The notes beneath the pieces are model-generated. The model was not told the origin of the DNA. It saw nothing but the letters and a program-made list of their open reading frames with translations, and searched no databases. DNA of 64,000 nt from Bradyrhizobium sp. CCBAU 53338 (GTDB lineage Bacteria; Pseudomonadota; Alphaproteobacteria; Rhizobiales; Xanthobacteraceae), in NCBI RefSeq assembly GCF_015291665.1, contig NZ_CP030048.1:372001-436000 (forward strand), given 5' to 3'. A program made the position numbers and the translations under genes. This document shows, in pieces, positions 1-8,703 of the stretch. Every line of letters begins with the position of its first letter. Position 1 is the first letter of the stretch.

Positions 1-141
1 CTGCTGATAATCGTCGGGCGCAACGGCGGATTGATAGAGGCCGATCGTGAGCAGGATGATTGTCGCGGCCACAAGCCATGGCAGCACCCGCGCCGAGAGC
101 GCGAGGAACCTGGTGGGGTTGGCGAGGTCGATCAGCGACAT
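1..141 (-). CDS. ccmC: Heme exporter protein CcmC (5' part only)
   Basis: This is the first 47 codons of an integral membrane protein of the cytochrome c maturation system I; the rest lies outside the window. The N-terminus begins MSLIDLANPTRFLALS and runs into a hydrophobic segment (VLPWLVAATIILLTIGLY), then SAVAPDDYQQ, which matches how CcmC proteins enter their first membrane span. CcmC handles heme at the periplasmic face and passes it to CcmE. It follows ccmB on the same strand after an 89-bp gap, so the order ccmA-ccmB-ccmC is the usual one. In Bradyrhizobium these genes are also called cyc genes. The family call rests on the N-terminus plus context. Confidence 0.85.
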   Translation of the reverse strand, partial: MSLIDLANPTRFLALSARVLPWLVAATIILLTIGLYQSAVAPDDYQQ

Positions 142-230
142 GGTATCCTGATAATCACCGGGGGCTGCTCACGCAATCAGCATGAAAGCGCGCAGCGAAA
201 GTTGATCGGGGTCAAGGCAACCGGCCCATT

Positions 231-899
231 TCAGTCCAGTCCATGCTTCAGGCTCGCCGCCGCCGCGAACGGGCCGATCACGAGGCTGACCAGCGACAGT
301 GCGCAGAGGATCGAGAACGGCGCGCCGAATGACAACGGCCCGGTGATCGCGGCCTGCGAGGCCGCAACCCCGAAGATCAGCACCGGGATCGACAGCGGCA
401 GCACCAGCACGGCCATCAGCAGCCCGCCCCGGTGCAGCGTCACCGCCAGCGCCGCACCGATCATGCCGGTGAAGGTCAGGGCAGGTGTGCCGGCCAGCAG
501 CGTCAGCGCCACGGCGCCGGTCGCGACCATGTCGAGATTGAGCAAGAGGCCCAGCACTGGGGTTGCAATAATCAGCGGCAGGCCCGCGGCCAGCCAATGC
601 GCCAGCGCCTTGGCCGCGCAGGCGAGTTCCAGCGGCGTTCGGCTCATCGTGATCAGGTCGAGCGAGCCGTCCTCATGGTCGGCCATGAACAGCCGGTCCA
701 GCGTGAGCAGGCTCGCCAGCAGCGCGCCCAGCCACAGGATCGCCGGCCCCAGCCGCGACAGCAGCGCCAGGTCCGGCCCGACCGCGAACGGCATCAGCAC
801 GACCACCGTCAGGAAGAACAGCACGCCGATCAGCGCTCCGCCGCCGACGCGGAGCGCGATCCGGATGTCCCGGCGGATGAGCGCGGAGAGAGCGGTCAT
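231..899 (-). CDS. ccmB: Heme exporter protein CcmB
   Basis: This encodes a 222-residue polytopic inner-membrane protein, the usual CcmB length. The start is taken at the ATG giving MTALSALIRRDIRIALRVGG; the frame stays open upstream but that part is read through intergenic repeat. Typical features are the basic cytoplasmic N-terminus, then about six hydrophobic segments, and the DHEDGSLDLI stretch after the second span that is characteristic of the family. CcmB is the membrane partner of CcmA in the CcmABCD complex, which releases holo-CcmE for cytochrome c assembly. An inverted repeat fills the 259 bp between ccmA and ccmB. Confidence 0.93.
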   Translation of the reverse strand: MTALSALIRRDIRIALRVGGGALIGVLFFLTVVVLMPFAVGPDLALLSRLGPAILWLGALLASLLTLDRLFMADHEDGSLDLITMSRTPLELACAAKALAHWLAAGLPLIIATPVLGLLLNLDMVATGAVALTLLAGTPALTFTGMIGAALAVTLHRGGLLMAVLVLPLSIPVLIFGVAASQAAITGPLSFGAPFSILCALSLVSLVIGPFAAAASLKHGLD

Positions 900-958
900 G
901 GGGAGGCTCCGGTGGCCGCGGCGAGGTGAGCGCCCGGCTCGCACTCCAGACCAACTGC

Positions 959-1116
959 GCTCCCTCCCCCCTTGCGGGGGAGGGTGGGGGAGAGGGAGAG
1001 GGGTAGCCCAGGAAATTGTGCGCTTGATCGCAGAGAGGAACGTCGGCCGACTGAGAAAGTCCCCGTGTGGCACCCCCCTCCCTGACCCTCCCCCACAAGG
1101 GGGGAGGGAACGGAGG
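959..1116. repeat. Long inverted repeat between ccmA and ccmB
   Basis: Two roughly 40-bp arms (about 959-1000 and 1075-1116), rich in CTCCCTCCCCC and GGGGGGAGGGA, face each other across about 75 bp. Each arm also contains its own small palindrome (CCCCCTTGCGGGGG in the left arm, CCCCCACAAGGGGGG in the right). The element is non-coding and looks like one of the dispersed palindromic repeats of Bradyrhizobium. A related half copy is at 47874-47902. It could fold into a long RNA hairpin in the ccm transcript. Confidence 0.8.
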
Positions 1117-1158
1117 GAGCCGTGCCTAGCCGCTTGGAAAACTGAGGGTCGTACCGCC

Positions 1159-1761
1159 TCACGCCACGCCCCCAATCCGAAGCTCCCGCGATTCGATGCC
1201 GAGCGGCCCATGGGTGGCCGCGATGATCAGGCCGCCGTGCGCCAGATGGTCGCGCATGAGCCCGCTAAACATCTCCTGGCCTGCGGCATCCAGCGCCGTG
1301 GTCGGCTCGTCCAGCAGCCAGACCGGGCGGCGGACCGTCAGCAGCCGGGCCAGCGACAGCCGGCGGCGCTGGCCGGCGGACAGGAAGGCGGCGGGCAGAT
1401 GGGTGGCATGGTCGAGGCCGACGGTGGCCAGGCTCTCAGTCGCGTCACAGCGCACGCCGCCCAGAAATTCAGCCCAGAATGACAGATTTTCAGCCACGCT
1501 CAGCGCCGGCTTCAGGGCATCGCGATGACCGAGATAGTGGCACTGCTCGGGCAGCGTCATGTCGGTGTCGCCCCCGTGCAGGACGATCGTGCCGCCGGCC
1601 GGCATCAGCAGCCCGGCGATCAGCCGCAGCAACGAGGTCTTGCCCGCTCCGTTGCGTCCCACGACCGCCACGGCTTCGCCGGAGACCGCCTCGAAATCGA
1701 GCCCGGAAAACACCTCGCGGCCGCCCCGCACGCAAACCACCCCGCGTCCGGACAGCTTCAT
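1159..1761 (-). CDS. ccmA: Heme exporter ATP-binding protein CcmA
   Basis: This is a 200-residue ABC ATPase, the normal CcmA size. It has Walker A GRNGAGKT at residues 35-42, the signature [15 protein letters not shown] and Walker [13 protein letters not shown]. The ATG giving MKLSGRGV is preferred over a TTG eight codons upstream because it fits the family length; its ribosome binding site is weak. CcmA drives release of heme-loaded CcmE from CcmC using ATP. It is the first gene of the minus-strand ccm cluster and is divergent from acnA, an arrangement I recall from the B. japonicum cycVWX region. Promoters for both directions must lie in the 240 bp between them. Confidence 0.93.
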   Translation of the reverse strand: MKLSGRGVVCVRGGREVFSGLDFEAVSGEAVAVVGRNGAGKTSLLRLIAGLLMPAGGTIVLHGGDTDMTLPEQCHYLGHRDALKPALSVAENLSFWAEFLGGVRCDATESLATVGLDHATHLPAAFLSAGQRRRLSLARLLTVRRPVWLLDEPTTALDAAGQEMFSGLMRDHLAHGGLIIAATHGPLGIESRELRIGGVA

Positions 1762-1962
1762 CTGACCTGGTACCAACCCGTTCAAAGCCAGGCCTCAGGA
1801 AATCTTGGGGTAGCGCATCAGAATTTTTGGCTCGCGACTTGCTGGGTTCGATTGTGGCTGTGGCGGCGCGGTTAGAAAGCTTCTATAAGCCCGGAACTAC
1901 TTGATGCAGCAACTCAACCTGTCCCTGCAAGCGACCCAGCCTGCTTCGCTGACGGTGTTAAA

Positions 1963-1978
1963 ATACCCTGCCGGGTAT
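1963..1978. promoter_or_regulatory. Palindrome upstream of acnA, candidate operator
   Basis: ATACCC-TGCC-GGGTAT is a perfect 6-bp inverted repeat with a 4-bp spacer. It ends 23 bp before the acnA start codon, in the 240-bp divergent ccmA-acnA intergenic region. The position fits an operator or a small hairpin in the acnA 5' UTR. No regulator is assigned. Confidence 0.35.
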
Positions 1979-2001
1979 AACTAACAATTGGGATTTCCTA
2001 C

Positions 2002-4721
<2,720 letters not shown>

Positions 4722-4722
<1 letters not shown>

Positions 4723-4791
4723 AGCATGATCCGGACCCGAAGGGCCGCGTTAGCGCAAAGTGCGCAGCGGTTTTCCGGAAAGATCATGCTC
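4722..4791. repeat. Dispersed palindromic repeat (GAGCATGAT family)
   Basis: The element begins GAGCATGATCCGGA and ends TCCGGAAAGATCATGCTC, giving a nearly palindromic 70-bp unit. It starts on the last base of the acnA stop codon. This sequence type is very common between genes in Bradyrhizobium and Rhodopseudomonas, from general knowledge of those genomes. Confidence 0.75.
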
Positions 4792-4875
4792 CAACAACAA
4801 TCTAAAGTGCGCTGGGCGCACTTTGGCGCGCGAATTTGTGAACAGTGGCTCACTGCGACGTGAGTAGAAGGTTAA

Positions 4876-4907
4876 ACGAAGGCGGCCTATCAAAAGGCCG
4901 CCTTCGT
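4876..4907 (+). terminator. Rho-independent terminator after acnA
   Basis: A perfect 13-bp stem (ACGAAGGCGGCCT / AGGCCGCCTTCGT) with a 6-base loop is followed by a short T-containing tail (ACGTTT). It lies 154 bp after the acnA stop codon, beyond the repeat. Confidence 0.7.
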
Positions 4908-5032
4908 ACGTTTGCGGCATGCTTCAGATGGGCCCGCCCGGCGCAAAGCGCGTGTTGGACGGTTGAACGTGCCGCGCCCGTAAGACTACGGTGACCATCC
5001 GGCGATAAGATCTCCCCCACGAGCTACCATGT

Positions 5033-5824
5033 GTGACGTTCGACATGACTGGAATGATGGCCTCTAATTTCGTCTCGCGCTGGTCCGGTGCATTCTGGTC
5101 GGGAGCACTCGGCATCTGCGCCATCGTCGCCGTTGTCCGTCCCGCCGAGGCCGACCCGCGCGCCGTGGTCGAGCTCTTCACATCCCAGGGCTGCTCGTCC
5201 TGCCCGCCCGCCGACAAGGTCATCGGCGACCTCGCCAAGGATCCCTCGATCATCGCGCTGAGCATGCCGATCGACTATTGGGATTATCTCGGCTGGAAGG
5301 ACACGCTGGCGGATTCACGTTTCTCGGCGCGGCAGCGCGCCTATTCACGCATGCGCGGTGACCGCGAAGTCTATACCCCGCAGGCCGTGGTCAACGGCGC
5401 CGTGCATGTCATCGGCAGCGACCGCTCCGGCATCGAAAACGCGATCGACAAGACGGACCTGGGCGCGGGCGTGATGAGCGTGCCGGTGACGATGTCGCTC
5501 GCGGGCAAGCAGATCAACGTGTCGGTCGCAGCGAGCAGGGAGCCGACGGTCTCGCATGGCGAAGTCTGGATCTGCTCGATTGCGAAATCGGTGCCGATCG
5601 AGATCGGCCGCGGCGAGAATCGCGGACAGCAGATCACCTATCACAACGTCGTGCGCAATCTGCTCAAGGTCGGCGACTGGAACGGGCGTCCCGAAAGCTG
5701 GAGCGTGCCGCTCGAGAATCTGACGTCGCGCGATGGGGTCGACGGTGCGGTGGTCTATGTCCAGGACGGTAGCCGCGAGAAGCCCGGTGCGATGCTGGGC
5801 GCGGCGTATACGTCGCTGCACTAA
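5033..5824 (+). CDS. DUF1223 family thioredoxin-like secreted protein
   Basis: The protein is at most 263 residues; a GTG at 5033 and ATG codons at 5045, 5054 and 5057 are all possible starts. A hydrophobic signal-like segment (WSGALGICAIVAVVRPAEA) precedes the mature part. This has VVELFTSQGCSSCPPADK, with the C54-x-x-C57 pair (numbered from the GTG) typical of DUF1223, followed by DYWDYLGWKD and YTPQAVVNG. The family is predicted to have a thioredoxin-like fold and to work in the periplasm, but its biochemical role is not established. It is flanked by the acnA terminator and a long intergenic region, so it is probably transcribed alone. Confidence 0.85.
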   Translation: MTFDMTGMMASNFVSRWSGAFWSGALGICAIVAVVRPAEADPRAVVELFTSQGCSSCPPADKVIGDLAKDPSIIALSMPIDYWDYLGWKDTLADSRFSARQRAYSRMRGDREVYTPQAVVNGAVHVIGSDRSGIENAIDKTDLGAGVMSVPVTMSLAGKQINVSVAASREPTVSHGEVWICSIAKSVPIEIGRGENRGQQITYHNVVRNLLKVGDWNGRPESWSVPLENLTSRDGVDGAVVYVQDGSREKPGAMLGAAYTSLH

Positions 5825-5968
5825 TTCGAAACTCTCCAGTGTCGAGATTGCTCTCGCTCCTCATGGTGAGGAGCGCGTTCATGCGCGCGTCTCCCTGAGG
5901 ATCAGGGGCGAGAGTGATGGCGCCGATGAGGGAGCAGGTCATCGAGGCAGACACACCCCGACACAAAC

Positions 5969-5995
5969 AAAAAAGGACCAACTCGCGTTGGCCCT
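5969..5995 (-). terminator. Rho-independent terminator of the candidate small RNA
   Basis: On the minus strand, AGGGCCAAC pairs with GTTGGTCCT around a 4-base loop, and six U residues follow. Confidence 0.6.
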
Positions 5996-6085
5996 CCTTG
6001 TCGCGCGTACAGACCCGATCCTGTTCGACCCCGGGGGGCTGGGGGCTGAGGAATCCGGAACCGAAAGGACCGGGTCAACGCACAC
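5969..6085 (-). ncRNA. Candidate structured small RNA
   Basis: Read on the minus strand, 6067-6076 (GACCCGGTCC) pairs with 6012-6021 (GGATCGGGTC) as a 10-bp stem. A second hairpin with loop GCGA then runs directly into six U residues (5969-5995). Both stems contain one position that is a G-U wobble on the minus-strand RNA but an A-C mismatch on the plus strand, which argues for minus-strand transcription. No open reading frame of the right strand ends at this terminator in a convincing way. The 5' end is not defined and no known RNA family was recognised. Confidence 0.45.
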
Positions 6086-6235
6086 CAGCCTTTTCGCAAT
6101 GCAGGGCGGCAGGCGATGGGCGGAAAAGCGGCGATCCTGTGATTCCTGCTAACGATCCCGTGACGCTTTGCCGCCGGGAATTTCAACCGTTGCATGTGTC
6201 ATGATTCGCAACCGGCCGGCGAGATGGCCCCCGGT

Positions 6236-6275
6236 TCTCATGTGGTTCTAAAGTGGTTCTCATGTGGTTCTCGTG
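6236..6275. repeat. Short tandem repeat
   Basis: The unit TGGTTCTCATG/TGGTTCT is repeated imperfectly three to four times (TTCTCATGTGGTTCT, AAAGTGGTTCTCATG, TGGTTCTCGTG). Its function is unknown; it may be binding sites or replication slippage. Confidence 0.5.
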
Positions 6276-6395
6276 GGCACTTCAAGAGCCCCTTGCGGCG
6301 GGGAACGGTTGGCGCAATCATGCAATTGTCATGATCCGCGGCTCCGGGGACGGTCTTCGCGGGGGCGGTCATGCTGACACGACAGGAGGCGCCCC

Positions 6396-6767
6396 ATGAG
6401 TTTGACGTCGGAGGATGCCGATCCGAGCGAGCAGCGCGCAGTGGCGCGCCCCGCCGCTGCGAATGCCCAACCCGGCCGGGTGACGTTCGACCGGCTCGAA
6501 CTGCGCCGAATTCTCAATCTCTATGGCCGCATGGTCGCCGACGGCGAGTGGCGCGACTATGCCATCGACTTCCTGAAGGACCGCGCGGTGTTCTCGGTCT
6601 ATCGCCGGGCCTCCGAAGTGCCGATCTACCGCATCGAGAAAGATCCGCGGCTCGCGCGCAAGCAGGGCATGTACAGCGTGATCTCGGCGACCGGCCTGAT
6701 CCTGCGCCGCGGCCACGAGCTCGAGCGCGTGCTTCTGGTGATCGACCGGAAGCTGGCGGTGGTGTGA
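6396..6767 (+). CDS. DUF2794 domain-containing protein
   Basis: This is a 123-residue soluble protein. The first 25 residues are low complexity and charged. The conserved part (VTFDRLELRRILNLYGRMVADGEWRDYAID ... VPIYRIEKDP ... GMYSVISATGLILRRG) matches the DUF2794 family, which I know as almost confined to alphaproteobacteria. There is no signal peptide or membrane segment. The start is well supported by AGGAGG six bases upstream of the ATG. Function is unknown. It is convergent with the acetyltransferase gene, and a palindromic repeat occupies the gap. Confidence 0.88.
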   Translation: MSLTSEDADPSEQRAVARPAAANAQPGRVTFDRLELRRILNLYGRMVADGEWRDYAIDFLKDRAVFSVYRRASEVPIYRIEKDPRLARKQGMYSVISATGLILRRGHELERVLLVIDRKLAVV

Positions 6768-6778
6768 CGACCTTCGGT

Positions 6779-6882
6779 CGTCATTCCGGGGCGCGACCGA
6801 AGTCGCGAACCCGGAATCTCGATCCGCATTTGCGAAGGAAACTTCCGGGTTCGATGCGGATGCATCGCCCCGGAAATGACGA
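6779..6882. repeat. Palindromic repeat (CGTCATTCCGGGGCG family)
   Basis: The outer arms TCGTCATTCCGGGGCG and CGCCCCGGAAATGACGA bound about 104 bp with further internal pairing (AACCCGGAA with TTCCGGGTT). The element lies between two convergent genes and may act as a bidirectional terminator. It is a common intergenic type in this genus. Confidence 0.75.
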
Positions 6883-6888
6883 ATGAAC

Positions 6889-7419
6889 CTACTTCGCCGG
6901 CACGTTCTTCGCGCCTTCGCCGAGGTCGCGCTGCATCATCACCGTATCCAGCCAGCGGCCGAATTTCAGGCCGACATTGGGATGCGTGCCGATCATCTTG
7001 AAGCCGCCTCTGGTGTGCACGCCGATCGAGCCGGCATTGGCGGAATCGCCGATCACGGCGATCATCTGGCGGAAGCCGCGCGCCTCACATTCGCTGACCA
7101 GCCGCTCCAGCAGCAACGAGCCGATGCCACGGCGGTGGAAGCCCGGGTCCAGATAGATCGAGTTCTCGACCGTGAAGCGATAGGCCGGGCGGGGCCGATA
7201 GGCGCCGGCATAGGCGTAGCCCGCGAGACGGCCGTCGAGGATGGCGACGAAATAGGGATAGCCGCCGTCGACCAGCGCGCGATAGCGGCGCGTCATTTCG
7301 GCGAGGTCCGGCGGATCCAGCTCGAACGTCGCGGTGCCCTCGCGGACGGCCTGCTGGTAGATGGCGGTGATGGCGGGGAGGTCGGCCTCGATAGTGGGCC
7401 TGATTTCGGGTGCGGACAT
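6889..7419 (-). CDS. GNAT N-acetyltransferase, phosphinothricin acetyltransferase-like
   Basis: This 176-residue single-domain GNAT enzyme transfers acetyl from acetyl-CoA to an amine. The acetyl-CoA binding motif is visible in PGFHRRGIGSLLLERLV, followed by the conserved GFRQMIAVIGDSANAGSIGVH and a GFKMIGTHPNVGLKFGRWLD block. Together these place it near the Pat/Bar/YncA group, which acts on phosphinothricin, methionine sulfoximine or related compounds. The true substrate cannot be read from the sequence. It starts at an ATG and is transcribed toward the DUF2794 gene, with repeats on both sides, so it is probably monocistronic. Confidence 0.88.
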   Translation of the reverse strand: MSAPEIRPTIEADLPAITAIYQQAVREGTATFELDPPDLAEMTRRYRALVDGGYPYFVAILDGRLAGYAYAGAYRPRPAYRFTVENSIYLDPGFHRRGIGSLLLERLVSECEARGFRQMIAVIGDSANAGSIGVHTRGGFKMIGTHPNVGLKFGRWLDTVMMQRDLGEGAKNVPAK

Positions 7420-7475
7420 GGGGAGAGATTAGAGCGTTCCCGTGGTGGCTGGAAGGGGCAGCGCTCCTTCCACAC

Positions 7476-7557
7476 CGTCATTGCGATCGTAGCGAGGCAA
7501 TCCAGAAATGCATCCATGGAGGGACTCTGGACTGCTTCGCTGCGTCCGCGATGACCG
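7476..7557. repeat. Palindromic repeat (CGTCATTGCGA family)
   Basis: The arms CGTCATTGCGATCGTAGCGA and its imperfect inverse (CTGCTTCGCTGCGTCCGCGATGAC) flank a centre containing CCAGA and TCTGG. A partial relative is at 59433-59470. Confidence 0.7.
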
Positions 7558-7575
7558 GAGAGGCAGCGGGCAAAC

Positions 7576-7602
7576 AAAAACCCCGGCCTTTCGGCCGGGG
7601 TT
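7576..7602 (-). terminator. Rho-independent terminator of the Bax-inhibitor gene
   Basis: On the minus strand, AACCCCGGCC pairs with GGCCGGGGTT around loop GAAA, and the 3' arm continues into UUUUUG. It is 27 bp past the stop codon of the Bax inhibitor-1 gene at 7629. Confidence 0.85.
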
Positions 7603-7628
7603 GGTGTCCGTTCGCTCTGGTCCGGCGC

Positions 7629-8420
7629 TCAGTCGCGCTGGCCGAGGAGCTGCAGCAGCAGCGTGAACAGGTTGATGAAGTTCAAATACAGCGACAACGC
7701 GCCGGAGATCGCCGCACGTTCGGCGATGTCACCGCCGGCCGAAGCGTAGCCGTAGATGTAGTCGTTCTTCAGCCGCTGGGTATCCCAGGCGGTGAGGCCC
7801 GCGAACACCAGCACGCCGACCACCGACACGATGAACTGCAGCGCGGTGCTGGCCAGGAACAGGTTCACCAGGCTCGCGATGATGATGCCGATCAGGCCCA
7901 TGAACAGGAACGAGCCCATGCCGCTCATGTCACGCTTGGTGGTGTATCCATAGAGGCTCAGCGCGCCGAAGGTCGCCGCGGTGATGAAGAACACCCGCAC
8001 GATCGAGGTGTGCGTGTACACCAGGAAGATCGAGGACAGCGAGATGCCCATCAGCGCCGAGAACACCCAGAACAGGATCTGCGCGGTCGAGGGCGCCAGG
8101 CGGTTGATGCCTGCCGAGATCACGAACACCATGGCGAGCGGCGCGAGCATGAACAGGTATTTCAGCGGGCTCACGAACATCGCGTAGCCGAACGGCGTCA
8201 GGAACAGCTTGCCGACGCGGACGGCTTCCGCCGTCGGCACGTCGGTGACGGCAGCCATGTAGACGCCGAGCGCGGCGAGGCCCGTGATGGCGAGGCCGAT
8301 GCTCATATAGTTGTAGATGCGCAGCATGTAGGCGCGCAGGCCGGCATCGACCGTCGCGGCGTCAACACGCCCGGCGGCCCTACCGAAAGGAGAAGTGTAA
8401 TTGCGGTCCAGGTCCGACAT
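7629..8420 (-). CDS. Bax inhibitor-1/YccA family membrane protein
   Basis: This 263-residue protein has about seven hydrophobic segments after a 40-residue soluble N-terminus. It contains family motifs such as GRVDAATVDAGLRAYMLRIYNYMSIG near the start, LFLVY-like loops and AWDTQRLKNDYIYG near the end. The bacterial YbhL/YccA branch of the BI-1 (TMBIM) family forms small pH-sensitive channels, and its physiological role is poorly defined. A perfect terminator follows the gene. The upstream leader contains a conserved-looking hairpin, annotated separately as a probable ybhL leader. The gene appears monocistronic. Confidence 0.93.
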   Translation of the reverse strand: MSDLDRNYTSPFGRAAGRVDAATVDAGLRAYMLRIYNYMSIGLAITGLAALGVYMAAVTDVPTAEAVRVGKLFLTPFGYAMFVSPLKYLFMLAPLAMVFVISAGINRLAPSTAQILFWVFSALMGISLSSIFLVYTHTSIVRVFFITAATFGALSLYGYTTKRDMSGMGSFLFMGLIGIIIASLVNLFLASTALQFIVSVVGVLVFAGLTAWDTQRLKNDYIYGYASAGGDIAERAAISGALSLYLNFINLFTLLLQLLGQRD

Positions 8421-8424
8421 GGTC

Positions 8425-8500
8425 GAATTCCCATTGGTTGGTCCGGTCCGGCATAGGGGTTGCCATGCCGCCGGTTCGTCAAATTCTATCTCGGAAACCG
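8425..8500 (-). promoter_or_regulatory. Probable ybhL-type RNA leader
   Basis: Upstream of the BI-1 gene, the minus strand folds with CGGCAT (8465-8470) against ATGCCG (8449-8454) around a 10-base loop, with outer CCGG/CCGG arms (8471-8474 with 8443-8446). Rhizobiales are known to carry a structured ybhL leader motif in front of genes of this family (Rfam ybhL leader). The match here is by position and visible hairpin, not by covariance search. Confidence 0.45.
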
Positions 8501-8703
8501 ATGTCTGCCGACATTAACTTTAGCTAACAATCGGGGCTCCGAACCCATCCGATATGTGGGAAACTAACACATTCGCTGCAACCGTCCACGCGCGGCCGAA
8601 TGTCGCCCTCTACGTGTGCTCCTGACGCAAACCTGACAAGCGGACGGGGTTAGTCGCGGAAATCACGCGATTCCGATCCCGCGCCGCCATCCGCTACCTT
8701 TTG

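Larger units (their letters stand above)
5825..6395. other. 571-bp intergenic region
   Basis: No convincing protein-coding gene is present. It holds a candidate minus-strand RNA with a terminator (5969-6085) and a short tandem repeat at 6236-6275. Its right end carries the ribosome binding site AGGAGG of the next gene. Confidence 0.6.

Noticed and set aside
6011..6160. A tmRNA-like or SRP-like RNA in the 5.9-6.2 kb gap
   Set aside because: GGGGGCTGAGGAATCCGG looks slightly like a tmRNA 5' end and a GCTAACGAT (Ala-Asn-Asp) sequence occurs nearby. There is no proper tag sequence, T-arm or SRP GGAAGNAGC-type loop in the required order.
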